From: CAZIIK01 sp964539235 | GTDB taxonomy: Bacteria > Pseudomonadota > Gammaproteobacteria > Francisellales > CACEW01 | Length of the DNA: 8,278 nt | Assembly (NCBI GenBank): GCA_964539235.1 | Contig: CAZIIK010000090.1 | Coordinates: forward strand, 1 to 8,278 | Reading direction: 5' to 3' | Shown here: positions 1 to 7,546 of the stretch, one piece after another | How positions within the stretch are numbered: the first letter of the stretch is position 1 | How the letters are laid out: the number at the start of each line of letters is the position of its first letter | Made by a program: the position numbers and the translations under genes | The notes under the pieces: model-generated | The model's input: only the letters and a program-made list of their open reading frames with translations | What the model was told of the DNA's origin: nothing | The model's database searches: none

Positions 1-40
1 CAAGCCTACCAAAAGAATGAAAATATCGAAGCACAATCCT

Positions 41-79
41 AAAAATGAAAAGGCGCGTTGACCGAAATCAACACGCCTT
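41..79 (-). terminator. Rho-independent terminator closing the leftward genes
   Basis: Read on the minus strand, a 12-bp stem (AAGGCGTGTTGA pairing with TCAACGCGCCTT, one G-U wobble) encloses a 6-nt loop at 62-67. It is followed by a T-rich stretch (TTCATTTTT) at 41-49. A strong GC-containing stem plus U-tract is a textbook intrinsic terminator. It sits 78 bp beyond the stop of the ribbon-helix-helix gene and so probably ends that transcript. In the plus direction the stem is not followed by a T-run, so it is not clearly bidirectional. Confidence 0.8.
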
Positions 80-157
80 AAATGTGGGCTATCTTCTATA
101 TTGTTATTATTATTGTCGAGTGCTTAAACTTAAATTCCGTCTTGAGCACACTTCTTT

Positions 158-397
158 TTATTTAGCCGCTTCCGTCGGCTTGGGCTCCCAACGAAATGAA
201 CTTTCCATTAGCTCATCCGCTAACTGCACATCACGATCTCTTTCCAGAGAACGCGCCAAACGCAGCATAATTTCAACCTGAACATCACGACCATTTTCTT
301 CAGCACGGAAAACCAGATCTCGTACCATTTCCTCTGGCAAGGAAAGTGTAACGGCCAAATTATCTTCGGCATCCATGATGTGGTAGGCTTTTTTCAT
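158..397 (-). CDS. Arc-type ribbon-helix-helix DNA-binding protein
   Basis: This 79-residue protein has the fold signature of Arc/MetJ-type repressors. A short strand (AVTLSLP, about residues 15-21) would pair with a second subunit and contact the DNA major groove. Helix A follows (about 22-37, EEMVRDLVFRAEENGR), then helix B (about 38-53, DVQVEIMLRLARSLERD). The segment RAEENGRDVQVEIMLRLARS closely resembles phage P22 Arc (VAEENGRSVNSEIYQRVMES). The C-terminal tail of about 25 residues is polar and unassigned. The start is supported by a strong CGGAGGT ribosome binding site five bases upstream. Family members act as dimeric transcriptional repressors or as antitoxins of the FitA type. No PIN or other toxin ORF lies next to it: parE is upstream, and only 78 bp separate its stop from a terminator. 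An orphan regulator is therefore more likely than a complete toxin-antitoxin pair. Its targets are unknown. Confidence 0.85.
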   Translation of the reverse strand: MKKAYHIMDAEDNLAVTLSLPEEMVRDLVFRAEENGRDVQVEIMLRLARSLERDRDVQLADELMESSFRWEPKPTEAAK

Positions 398-402
398 TTT
401 CG

Positions 403-409
403 ACCTCCG
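403..409 (-). promoter_or_regulatory. Strong ribosome binding site of the ribbon-helix-helix gene
   Basis: The minus strand reads CGGAGGT five bases before the ATG at 397. This near-perfect Shine-Dalgarno match fixes the start codon and suggests efficient translation. Confidence 0.75.
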
Positions 410-553
410 GCTGATGTTAGTAGCATGTGATTTCGTTTTCCAACGACGACATCAAACCATAGGGGAAATGTATAAAAAATAGTTGTATTTGATCTGGAAT
501 CGCGCCATCATTTTTACGCTGCAAAATAACCAGGCAAATTATAGAGCCTAAAA
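410..553 (-). promoter_or_regulatory. Intergenic leader between parE and the ribbon-helix-helix gene, candidate promoter
   Basis: These bases contain no gene. On the minus strand a perfect TATAAT lies at 538-543. The nearest -35-like hexamer, TTGGCA, is 19 bases upstream, inside the 3' end of parE, which is longer than the ideal spacing. A second, weaker AT-rich stretch (TATACA) lies near 470. An own promoter for the ribbon-helix-helix gene is plausible. No convincing terminator for parE is seen here, only a 4-5 bp AGGC/GCCT stem without a T-run, so read-through from parE is also possible. Confidence 0.3.
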
Positions 554-2440
554 TCACATCTCTGCCAAATTTCCTTCGTCTTCCAACCACTGACGTCGGT
601 CAGCCGAACGTTTTTTCGCCAGCATCATATCCATAACACGTTCGGTTTCAGCCTCATCTTGCAGGGACAATTGCACTAGACGCCTGGTATCCGGCGCCAT
701 CGTTGTCTCTCGCAACTGCAATGGATTCATTTCACCAAGACCTTTAAAACGTTGCACATTTACTTTAGATTTTTTGCCCTCTGCAGCCAATCGGTCTAAG
801 ACATGTTGACGCTCATCATCGTCCAATGCGTAATAAACCGTTTTTCCAATATCAATCCGATACAAAGGCGGCATCGCAACGTACACATGCCCCGCTTTCA
901 CCAAAGCTTTAAAGTGACGCAAAAACAATGCACACAGCAATGTCGCGATATGCGCACCATCTGAATCCGCGTCAGCCAAAATACAGACTTTGCCATACCG
1001 CAGCTTACTCAGATCATCGACGCCAGGATCAACCCCAATAGCAACAGCAATATCATGGACTTCTTGCGACCCTAATACTTCACTGCCATCGACTTCCCAG
1101 GTATTGAGGATCTTGCCACGCAATGGCATCACCGCCTGCGTTTCACGTTCGCGCGCTTGTTTGGCCGATCCACCAGCTGAGTCCCCCTCCACTAGAAACA
1201 GCTCTGACAACGCCGGATCTTGCGCAGTACAGTCTGTTAATTTACCCGGCAATGCAGGACCTTGGGTGATCTTTTTACGCGCGACTTTTTTACTCGACTT
1301 AATCCGTTTCTGCGCACTGTGGATGACCCACTCTGCTAATTGCTCTGCAGCCTCAACATGCTGGTTCAACCATAAGCTAAAAGCATCTTTCACAGCATTG
1401 GAGACAAACGCTGCACACTGGCGCGAAGACAATTTCTCTTTGGTCTGCCCAGAAAACTGCGGCTCCTGTATTTTGACTGAAACCACATAAGCACACTGCG
1501 ACCAAATATCATCGGGTGTGAGCTTAATACCCCGTGGCAACAAACTGCGCAGCTCACAAAATTCCCGCACGGCTTCCAAGAGACCTGTACGCATACCGTT
1601 GACATGCGTACCGCCTTGCGCGGTTGGAATCAAATTGACGTAACTCTCCGTCACCAAATCACCGCCTTCTGGTAACCAACACACTGCCCAATCAACGTAT
1701 TCAACATCATTAGAAAACTGCCCCACAAACGGCGCTTCTGGCAATGTGAGTGCTTCCTCACCCAACGCCTGTTGCAAATAGTCACTCAATCCTGATTCAT
1801 AGCACCAAGTGTCCTGCTCTTGCGTTGCTTCATTGAGAAAAGTAACCAACAAACCTGGACACAAAACTGCCTTGGCGCGCAGGATATGTTTCAACCGTGG
1901 CAACGAAAATTTTACCGAGTCAAAGTACTGTGCATCCGGCCAAAAACGCAGATAAGTTCCAGTATTTCGCTTACCCACAGTATCCACTTGAGTCAGCGGG
2001 GATTGCGTTTCACCATCGGCAAATTGCATCTGAAAAACCTGGCCATCGCGCTTGATTTTGACATCGACACGGGTCGAAAGCGCATTCACCACTGACACAC
2101 CAACACCATGCAAACCACCGGAAAACCGATAGGTATCATGGTTAAATTTTCCACCCGCATGCAAACGGGTCAAAATCAATTCAACACCAGGGATTCCATG
2201 CACCTCATGCAAATCAACCGGCATACCACGCCCATCATCTGACACACTCAGCGAACCATCGGCATGCAATGTGACTTCAATATGCGTAGCAAAACCTGCT
2301 AAAGCCTCATCAACACTATTATCGATAACTTCTTGTGCCAAATGGTTTGGCTGCGTCGTTTCTGTGTACATACCCGGTCGACGACGCACAGGATCTAACC
2401 CACTCAGAACCTCAATCGATTGAGATGTATATTCGGTCAT
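554..2440 (-). CDS. parE: DNA topoisomerase IV subunit B (ParE)
   Basis: ParE is the ATPase subunit of topoisomerase IV. With ParC (not in this window) it decatenates daughter chromosomes and relaxes supercoils. At 628 residues it is practically the length of E. coli ParE and aligns with it throughout. The GHKL ATPase domain has the catalytic Glu37 and Mg-binding Asn41 (QEVIDNSVDEAL), the DDGRGMP loop at 68-74 and the ATP-lid GGLHGVG at 108-114. The transducer domain carries QTKEKLSSRQ (332-341), whose lysine contacts the ATP gamma-phosphate. The TOPRIM domain has EGDSAGGSA (418-426) and the metal-binding DADSDG (490-495), followed by QRFKGLGEMNP (563-573). EGDSAGG and the downstream NT-W-E region correspond to the quinolone-resistance region of ParE; no well-known resistance change is evident. 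The initiator ATG is preceded by AGAGGAAG. The gene lies 46 bp downstream of ctpA and was probably co-transcribed with it. Confidence 0.98.
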   Translation of the reverse strand: MTEYTSQSIEVLSGLDPVRRRPGMYTETTQPNHLAQEVIDNSVDEALAGFATHIEVTLHADGSLSVSDDGRGMPVDLHEVHGIPGVELILTRLHAGGKFNHDTYRFSGGLHGVGVSVVNALSTRVDVKIKRDGQVFQMQFADGETQSPLTQVDTVGKRNTGTYLRFWPDAQYFDSVKFSLPRLKHILRAKAVLCPGLLVTFLNEATQEQDTWCYESGLSDYLQQALGEEALTLPEAPFVGQFSNDVEYVDWAVCWLPEGGDLVTESYVNLIPTAQGGTHVNGMRTGLLEAVREFCELRSLLPRGIKLTPDDIWSQCAYVVSVKIQEPQFSGQTKEKLSSRQCAAFVSNAVKDAFSLWLNQHVEAAEQLAEWVIHSAQKRIKSSKKVARKKITQGPALPGKLTDCTAQDPALSELFLVEGDSAGGSAKQARERETQAVMPLRGKILNTWEVDGSEVLGSQEVHDIAVAIGVDPGVDDLSKLRYGKVCILADADSDGAHIATLLCALFLRHFKALVKAGHVYVAMPPLYRIDIGKTVYYALDDDERQHVLDRLAAEGKKSKVNVQRFKGLGEMNPLQLRETTMAPDTRRLVQLSLQDEAETERVMDMMLAKKRSADRRQWLEDEGNLAEM

Positions 2441-2446
2441 GAAAAA

Positions 2447-2454
2447 CTTCCTCT
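2447..2454 (-). promoter_or_regulatory. Ribosome binding site of parE
   Basis: AGAGGAAG on the minus strand lies six bases upstream of the parE ATG. It supports that start codon. The 46-bp ctpA-parE gap shows no terminator, which fits co-transcription. Confidence 0.65.
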
Positions 2455-2486
2455 TCGAATAGAGCTAATCGCCCCAACATAAAAGC

Positions 2487-3854
2487 TTATTTGATGCCCG
2501 CAGCATTCAGTGCTTTCAACAATGCCACGGCACGATGACGTTGATAATCTGCATACAAAGGTGGCTTATCTTTCTGGTCGGTTTGTTTCTGTAATACCGA
2601 CTGTACCAACTGCGCATCAGATGAAACCTCCGGCGCGGTTTTAGCCCCTACAGTTTGTTCGGCAGACAAACGGCCATTGAGTGCAGACTCACGCATCATG
2701 AAACTTTGATCAGGCTTTGCATCAGATGAGATATCTAACGCTTCGACCACCACATCAGGCTCAATGCCTTTCGCTTGAATCGCGCGCCCAGCTGGTATGT
2801 AGTAACGTGCCGTGGTCAATTTCAGCGCGGTTTTCTTATCTTCCAGTGGCAATACTGTTTGCACATACCCTTTACCAAACGTACGCACACCTAAAATCAC
2901 TGCACGCCGATGATCTTGCAACGCCCCTGCGACAATCTCTGCTGCAGATGCTGAACCTTCATTGAACAACGCCACAATCGGCACACCCCTCATTAAATCT
3001 GGCTCATCGGCTTTACCGGTCATGCCGGCACGGGCAATCCGTCCTTTGGTATAAACCACTTTTTGCTCATACCCAATCCGATTGGCATCCAGAAACACAT
3101 CCGCCACTTCAATCGAGGCCTCTAACAAACCACCTGGATTATTGCGCAGATCTAAGACAATACCTTTTAATTTATCTTGGGTTTGCTTGAATAACTCTTG
3201 CACAGCATCACGTACCGCAGCTGAAGTTTTCAGCCCAAAGGAATTAATCCGAATATAGCCGTACGCTTGATCGATCACTTCATATTTCACGCTTTTGACA
3301 TCAATCTTCGCCCGCGTAATGGTACGCACCAACGGCTTGGTTTCACCGGTGCGCGCAATGGTTAATTTCACCTGCGTACCTGGTTTGCCTCGCATCAGCT
3401 TAACCGCTTTATCCAAACTCATACCACGCACTGCATGCTGATTAATCCGCACAATCGCATCACCAGGTTTCAGGCCAGCACGCGCCGCTGGCGTATCATC
3501 CAAAGGAGTCACCACGTAAATAGCACCATCACGCATGGTTACCTGCAAACCAATACCCGTAAACTCACCATTAGTGCCTTCATTTAAGGCTCGATAATCT
3601 GCCTGATTCAGGTAAGTTGAATGTGGACCCAAACCGGCCAACATACCGTTAATGGCATGCTCAAGAATTTCTTCGTCCGAGACTTGATCAACATATAATT
3701 GACGCACGGCCTCTAATGATTGACCAAAGCGCTGTAAAGCTTCATGTGACAACCTAGGTTGCGCATCGGTTTTAACCGGCGTATTTGCCCAAGCCGAACT
3801 CCCGCAACCGCATGCCACGAAACATAATCCCAATAATAGCTTTCGCCACATCAC
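2487..3854 (-). CDS. ctpA: S41-family C-terminal processing peptidase (CtpA)
   Basis: This is a carboxyl-terminal processing protease expected in the periplasm, where relatives cleave cell-wall hydrolases and other substrates from the C-terminus. A signal peptide (MMWRKLLLGLCFVACGCGSSAWA, shown here only as residues 1-23) ends at a plausible AWA cleavage site. The cysteines at 15 and 17 give only a poor lipobox. A PDZ domain covers about 95-170, with the ligand-binding loop TGIGL at 99-103. The S41 peptidase domain follows, with the nucleophile Ser303 in EGSASAAE, the general-base Lys328 in RTFGKG and Gln332. The spacing matches the Ser-Lys-Gln arrangement of E. coli Prc. At 455 residues it has the size of the short CtpA group rather than the longer Prc group. 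Two starts are possible, GTG at 3854 and ATG at 3851. Both lie at workable distances from TAGGAG at 3861-3866, which also contains the gpmI stop codon. Confidence 0.95.
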   Translation of the reverse strand: MMWRKLLLGLCFVACGCGSSAWANTPVKTDAQPRLSHEALQRFGQSLEAVRQLYVDQVSDEEILEHAINGMLAGLGPHSTYLNQADYRALNEGTNGEFTGIGLQVTMRDGAIYVVTPLDDTPAARAGLKPGDAIVRINQHAVRGMSLDKAVKLMRGKPGTQVKLTIARTGETKPLVRTITRAKIDVKSVKYEVIDQAYGYIRINSFGLKTSAAVRDAVQELFKQTQDKLKGIVLDLRNNPGGLLEASIEVADVFLDANRIGYEQKVVYTKGRIARAGMTGKADEPDLMRGVPIVALFNEGSASAAEIVAGALQDHRRAVILGVRTFGKGYVQTVLPLEDKKTALKLTTARYYIPAGRAIQAKGIEPDVVVEALDISSDAKPDQSFMMRESALNGRLSAEQTVGAKTAPEVSSDAQLVQSVLQKQTDQKDKPPLYADYQRHRAVALLKALNAAGIK

Positions 3855-3860
3855 ACGAAT

Positions 3861-3866
3861 CTCCTA
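3861..3866 (-). promoter_or_regulatory. ctpA ribosome binding site overlapping the gpmI stop
   Basis: On the minus strand TAGGAG serves both as the gpmI stop codon (TAG, 3864-3866) and as the Shine-Dalgarno sequence of ctpA. It lies six bases before GTG 3854 and nine before ATG 3851. Terminating ribosomes are therefore placed directly on the ctpA initiation region, which suggests translational coupling. Confidence 0.6.
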
Positions 3867-5423
3867 TGAATTTTGCACTGCGAATATAGCACGCCCTGTC
3901 ATTTCTTCCGGTGCCGAGAGTCCTATCAAATTTAATAAAGTTGGCGCAATATCCGACAACACACCGTCAGTAACTTTGACCTCTGCTGAGCGCCCAACAT
4001 ACAACAATGGCACCACCAAATTGGTATGCGCGGTATGCGGTTGACCTGTTTCAGGATTCACCATTAACTCCGCGTTGCCGTGATCAGCTGTGATTAAGGC
4101 CTCACCACCAACAGCAGTCAGTGCATCTACAACTCGACCCAAACACACATCAACCGCTTCAATCGCCTCAATAGCAGCAGGCAAATTGCCCGTATGTCCA
4201 ACCATATCTGGATTGGCATAATTACAAATAATCACATCATATTGCTGGCCTTCAATCGCCGCGACCAATTGATCTGTAAGCTCTGGCGCGCTCATCTCAG
4301 GTTGCAAATCATACGTAGCCACCTTAGGCGACGGTACCAAAATACGATCCTCACCCGAAAACGGTGTTTCTACACCGCCATTAAAAAAGAATGTCACATG
4401 TGCGTATTTTTCAGTTTCGGCCATCCGCAATTGCTTCAAACCCAAATGGCTCAAATATTCGCCAAGCACATTGACCAGTTGTTCTGGTGGGTAAGCGACT
4501 TGAACCGGTAAGCCTGCTTCATATTCAGCCAATGTGAAAAACCCAGCCAATGGCAACAATGAGCGCGAAAACCCGGTAAAATCAGGTGAAACAAAGGCCT
4601 GTGTCAATTGCCGCGCTCGATCTGCACGAAAATTCATAAAACAGACACCATCTTCCGCTTCGATACCAACCGCGGATTCTGCTGAATTGGCAATCACCGT
4701 GGCCTGGACAAACTCGTCCGTCTCACCGCGCGCATACGCCATGTCAATCGCCTCTGCAACCGTCGGCGCACTGTAAGGTGCTTGTGCCTGCGTGAGTAAT
4801 TCATAAGCCGATTGCACACGCGCCCAACGCTGATCACGGTCCATCGCATAATAGCGCCCAACCACGGAAACAATGCGCGCACAGCCAACCGATTCACAAA
4901 CCGCCTCAAGCTCAGCCAAATACTGCTTAGCACTTTGCGGCGCAGTATCACGCCCATCCAAAAAAGCATGCACTGCAATACGTTTCACACCTCGTTCTGC
5001 CGCCAGACGAATCAAGGCAATCATGTGCTGATAATGACTATGCACACCGCCATCAGAAACCAACCCCATAATGTGCAAAGTTCGGCCACTGTCAGACAAA
5101 CGCCCAATCAAATCATTGAAGACGGCATTTTCCGCAAATGCACCTTCCGCAATGTCACGATCAATCCGCGTTAAATTTTGATACACCACTCGACCTGCAC
5201 CTAAATTGGTGTGACCCACTTCGGAATTACCCATTTGTTGGTCGGGCAATCCAACATCATGACCAGAGCCTGAAACAAAGGTGTGTGTATACTCTGCCCA
5301 ATAGCGATCCCAATTGGGTGTCTGTGCCAAAGCAATCGCATTATTGTCTTGCTCAGCACGATGGCCCCAACCATCGAGCACCATCAAAACCATGGGTTTA
5401 ACAACGGGTCGATCACATTTCAT
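3864..5423 (-). CDS. gpmI: 2,3-bisphosphoglycerate-independent phosphoglycerate mutase
   Basis: This cytoplasmic glycolytic and gluconeogenic enzyme interconverts 3- and 2-phosphoglycerate through a phosphoserine intermediate using two Mn ions. It has 519 residues, normal for the family. The phosphatase domain is split around the transferase domain, and the expected residues are present: Asp17 (LDGWG), the phosphorylated Ser67 (MGNSEVGH), His128 (VHSH), DGRDT at 156-160, the RADR motif at 266-269, Lys339 (EKYAH), Asp406 and His410 (NPDMVGH), Asp447 and His448 (TADHGN), and His466 (HTAHTN). The N-terminal Met gives a short extension before PMVLMVLDGWG, as in E. coli GpmM; the Shine-Dalgarno region (AAGGTG) is moderate. 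It is the first gene of the leftward unit, its stop codon lies within the ctpA ribosome binding site, and it is divergent from the methyltransferase gene. Confidence 0.98.
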   Translation of the reverse strand: MKCDRPVVKPMVLMVLDGWGHRAEQDNNAIALAQTPNWDRYWAEYTHTFVSGSGHDVGLPDQQMGNSEVGHTNLGAGRVVYQNLTRIDRDIAEGAFAENAVFNDLIGRLSDSGRTLHIMGLVSDGGVHSHYQHMIALIRLAAERGVKRIAVHAFLDGRDTAPQSAKQYLAELEAVCESVGCARIVSVVGRYYAMDRDQRWARVQSAYELLTQAQAPYSAPTVAEAIDMAYARGETDEFVQATVIANSAESAVGIEAEDGVCFMNFRADRARQLTQAFVSPDFTGFSRSLLPLAGFFTLAEYEAGLPVQVAYPPEQLVNVLGEYLSHLGLKQLRMAETEKYAHVTFFFNGGVETPFSGEDRILVPSPKVATYDLQPEMSAPELTDQLVAAIEGQQYDVIICNYANPDMVGHTGNLPAAIEAIEAVDVCLGRVVDALTAVGGEALITADHGNAELMVNPETGQPHTAHTNLVVPLLYVGRSAEVKVTDGVLSDIAPTLLNLIGLSAPEEMTGRAIFAVQNS

Positions 5424-5500
5424 TCCAACACCTTACAACCGTTACAAAAACTGGCCCGTATGCTACCATACGCCGCGATCATCAATCACCTGTTTTTATC
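5424..5500. promoter_or_regulatory. Divergent promoter region with inverted repeat
   Basis: This 77-bp gap between divergent gpmI and the methyltransferase gene must drive both units. For the plus strand, TTACAA (5442-5447) and TACCAT (5464-5469), 16 bases apart, form a candidate promoter that would start transcription near 5476. For the minus strand, TTGATG (5480-5485) with CATACG 17 bases on is a weak candidate for gpmI. A perfect inverted repeat, CGTATG-CTAC-CATACG (5457-5472), covers both possible -10 positions and could be an operator. The promoter hexamers are pattern matches only. Confidence 0.45.
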
Positions 5501-6154
5501 ATGGATGCACAAACCGCTCACACCAATATGGTGAAACAACAAATCCGCACCTGGAATGTCACACAAGAGCAAGTTATTTCAGCCTTTCTAACCCTGGACC
5601 GTCGTGCTTTTGTACCCGCGTCACAACAAGATTTCGCCTATGCCGACTTATCTGTTCCACTGCCACATGACCAATGCATGTTGCCACCTAAAGTTGAAGC
5701 CAAACTATTACAAGCATTGGATGTACAACCGGACCAAAATATTTTAGAAATCGGCACGGGTTCGGGTTTCTTTACGACCTTACTGGCAAAATTGGGTCGG
5801 CATGTTTACAGCGTCGATATCCAAGAAGATTTCATGCTGCATGCATCGGAAGCTTTATTCCGTTCTGATATTCATAACATCACCTTAGAAACCGGTGATG
5901 CTGCAACTGGATGGCCACAACATGGACCTTACGATGCCATTGCAATTACAGGTTCCATGCCAATGTTACCGGAAGATTTCAAAACACTGCTGAGACCCGG
6001 CGGTCGTTTAGTCGCTATTTTGGGCGAAGCACCCAATATGCAAGCCACGCTGGTGACTCGTGTAAACAGCAGCTACTGGTCATTCCAACCGTTATTCGAA
6101 ACGTGGGCACCACCACTGGATCATGTTACCCAACCTGAACGCTTTACCTTTTAA
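5501..6154 (+). CDS. PCMT-family SAM-dependent methyltransferase, tolC-linked type
   Basis: This 217-residue protein resembles protein-L-isoaspartate O-methyltransferases. An N-terminal helix (NMVKQQIRTWNV, about 9-20) is followed by RRAFVPA (34-40), the SAM-binding motif I LEIGTGSGFFT (82-92), the acidic end of strand 2 (YSVDI, 103-107), TGDAATGW (131-138) and the post-motif LLRPGGRLV (163-171). The substrate loop that normally reads QTISQPYMVA reads QCMLPPKVEA (58-67), so the conserved active-site serine is replaced by Leu61. SAM binding is well supported, but isoaspartate repair is doubtful. No clear Shine-Dalgarno precedes the ATG; Met10 is an alternative start, although the nine residues before it resemble those of relatives as I recall them. 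The gene is first in an apparent operon with tolC (51 bp) and yhbY. A methyltransferase of this kind beside tolC is, from memory, a recurring arrangement in proteobacteria. Its role there is not known to me. Confidence 0.85.
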   Translation: MDAQTAHTNMVKQQIRTWNVTQEQVISAFLTLDRRAFVPASQQDFAYADLSVPLPHDQCMLPPKVEAKLLQALDVQPDQNILEIGTGSGFFTTLLAKLGRHVYSVDIQEDFMLHASEALFRSDIHNITLETGDAATGWPQHGPYDAIAITGSMPMLPEDFKTLLRPGGRLVAILGEAPNMQATLVTRVNSSYWSFQPLFETWAPPLDHVTQPERFTF

Positions 6155-6164
6155 TTGCCATGCA

Positions 6165-6190
6165 AAGCCAATCTCAAATATGAATGGCTT
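6165..6190 (+). other. Small hairpin in the tolC leader
   Basis: AAGCCA (6165-6170) pairs with TGGCTT (6185-6190) around a 14-nt loop, ending two bases before the tolC ribosome binding site. It has no T-run and is too weak to be a terminator. It might modulate tolC translation or be chance. Confidence 0.25.
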
Positions 6191-6192
6191 GT

Positions 6193-6200
6193 GAGAGGAA
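6193..6200 (+). promoter_or_regulatory. tolC ribosome binding site that decides the start
   Basis: GAGAGGAA lies five bases before the ATG at 6206. This ATG is followed directly by a signal peptide. It is therefore preferred over the in-frame TTG at 6155, which would add 17 non-secretory residues and begin immediately after the upstream stop. Confidence 0.7.
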
Positions 6201-6205
6201 ATACT

Positions 6206-7546
6206 ATGAAACATCGCACCATTGCTTTACTGACCACACTTGGACTGAGTACTGTTTTGCCAGGATACGGTTTAGATTTACTGCAAGTTTACCAATTAGC
6301 TGCCGCACACGATGCAACTTTCCAAGCTGCTGAACAAACCTATGCTGCCCAAAAAGAAGTCGTGCCCATCGCTCGTGGTGCATTACTACCCTCATTGCAA
6401 TTAACTGGCAATGAAACTTACAACAATGTCAGCAACAATGAAACCCGCACGTATAACTCGAATGGTTACGGACTCACATTAACCCAGCCCTTCAATTGGA
6501 CTGCTTGGAAAACCTACGATCAATCTCAAGTGCAACTCAAACAAGCGGCTGTCACTTATGAGCAGGCCAAGCAAAACTTAATCCTCAACACAGCCACTGC
6601 TTATTTCAAAGTACTAGAAGCAGAAGCCACTCTGCGTTACGCGAAAAAGAACGAAGAACAGACCAAAGAACAAATGGCACAGGCTGAACAGAAATACAAA
6701 GTCGGCTTGGCAGCTCAAACCGATGTATTAACCGCACTCGCGAGCTATGAAGCGGCTATCGCTACCCGCATTGCTGATCAAAACCAAGTGCACGATGCCT
6801 TGGAATCACTGGCTGTACTCACTGGCACACCCGTTAAACAACTGGCACCGTTGAAAACAGACTTACCATTATTGACGCCAAATCCAGAAAAAGCAGAACC
6901 TTGGGTGGCAACAGCCCTGCAGAACAACCTAGCACTGCAAGCTTCCATGGCGAAAGCTGATTTTGATCAGGCAGCCATTGGCATTCAACAAGCCGGCTAT
7001 TTCCCCACCATCAGTGTCACGGGCACCTATTCCGTCGCCAATTCACATGCTGATCCTAATGCAACTGGGCATGTTGAAACTAAACAAGTTGCGGGCAACT
7101 TAACCTACGATGTATTCAGCGGTGGCCAAACTTACTTTGGCGTTAAACAAGCCAAGCTCACACATAAAGCAGACACTTATAATATTGAACAAACCAAGCG
7201 CGAGACGGTGAATGACATGCGCACAGATTACCTCACCGTGCTCTCTGATATCAGCCGCGTTAAAGCATTGAAGCAAGCGGTTATTTCTGGTGAAAGTTCA
7301 ATGGCAGCCGCACGTGCAGCTTATTTAGTCGGCACACGTACAATTGTCGATTTACTTCAAGAGCAAAGCACCCTGTTTAACACACAACAGCAATATGCTG
7401 ATGCCATTTACAGCTACATCGACGATAGTCTAAAAATGAAACAAGTCGCTGGCTTGCTGTCTGCACAGGACATCACCGCGATTAACCAACTGTTAGCTGC
7501 AGAAGCACCTGCACAGACCAAACAACAAACGGCGCCAAAATCATGA
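6206..7546 (+). CDS. tolC: TolC-family outer-membrane efflux channel protein
   Basis: TolC proteins form trimeric outer-membrane channels with a periplasmic coiled-coil tunnel that dock onto RND, ABC or MFS pumps and type I secretion systems. The 446-residue product starts with a signal peptide (about 1-22, hydrophobic IALLTTLGLSTVL, cut near PGYG). The mature part shows the internal duplication typical of the family: beta segments LTLTQPFNW (about 90-98) and LTYDVFSGG (about 299-307), and paired helical repeats YKVGLAAQTDVLTALASYEAA (given as residues 164-184) and YLVGTRTIVDLLQEQSTLFNT (373-393), each followed by a long amphipathic helix. The end is a Lys/Gln/Ala-rich tail. A start at 6155 would be longer but lacks a ribosome binding site. 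The stop overlaps the yhbY start as ATGA. No inner-membrane pump or periplasmic adaptor gene is in view, so the partner system is unknown. Confidence 0.95.
   Translation: MKHRTIALLTTLGLSTVLPGYGLDLLQVYQLAAAHDATFQAAEQTYAAQKEVVPIARGALLPSLQLTGNETYNNVSNNETRTYNSNGYGLTLTQPFNWTAWKTYDQSQVQLKQAAVTYEQAKQNLILNTATAYFKVLEAEATLRYAKKNEEQTKEQMAQAEQKYKVGLAAQTDVLTALASYEAAIATRIADQNQVHDALESLAVLTGTPVKQLAPLKTDLPLLTPNPEKAEPWVATALQNNLALQASMAKADFDQAAIGIQQAGYFPTISVTGTYSVANSHADPNATGHVETKQVAGNLTYDVFSGGQTYFGVKQAKLTHKADTYNIEQTKRETVNDMRTDYLTVLSDISRVKALKQAVISGESSMAAARAAYLVGTRTIVDLLQEQSTLFNTQQQYADAIYSYIDDSLKMKQVAGLLSAQDITAINQLLAAEAPAQTKQQTAPKS

Noticed and set aside
120..149. Inverted repeat GTGCTTA / TGAGCAC on the plus strand as a second terminator
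   Set aside because: The stem is seven base pairs with one wobble and a 16-nt loop, and no plus-strand gene ends here. Probably chance.
45..281. Plus-strand reading frame of 78 codons at the left edge
   Set aside because: It overlaps the terminator and, antisense, the well-supported ribbon-helix-helix gene. The product has no family character and no ribosome binding site.
544..552. GAGCCTAAA as a match to the insertion-sequence end GAGCCTGTCC
   Set aside because: Only six bases agree and no mobile gene is nearby, so it is not evidence of a second element.
990..1490. Plus-strand frame of 166 codons inside parE
   Set aside because: It is antisense to a highly conserved gene and rich in Ser, Thr, Cys and Arg, as expected of a shadow frame. 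No start signal is seen.
4812..5174. Plus-strand frames opposite gpmI (also around 4194-4511 and 5138-5401)
   Set aside because: All lie antisense to the intact gpmI gene and lack recognisable motifs or ribosome binding sites.
5314..5670. Plus-strand frame spanning the divergent promoter region
   Set aside because: It overlaps gpmI antisense and the methyltransferase gene in another frame, and its composition is not protein-like.
6155..6205. TTG at 6155 as the tolC start
   Set aside because: It would place 17 polar residues before the signal peptide. It has no Shine-Dalgarno, whereas ATG 6206 has GAGAGGAA at ideal distance.
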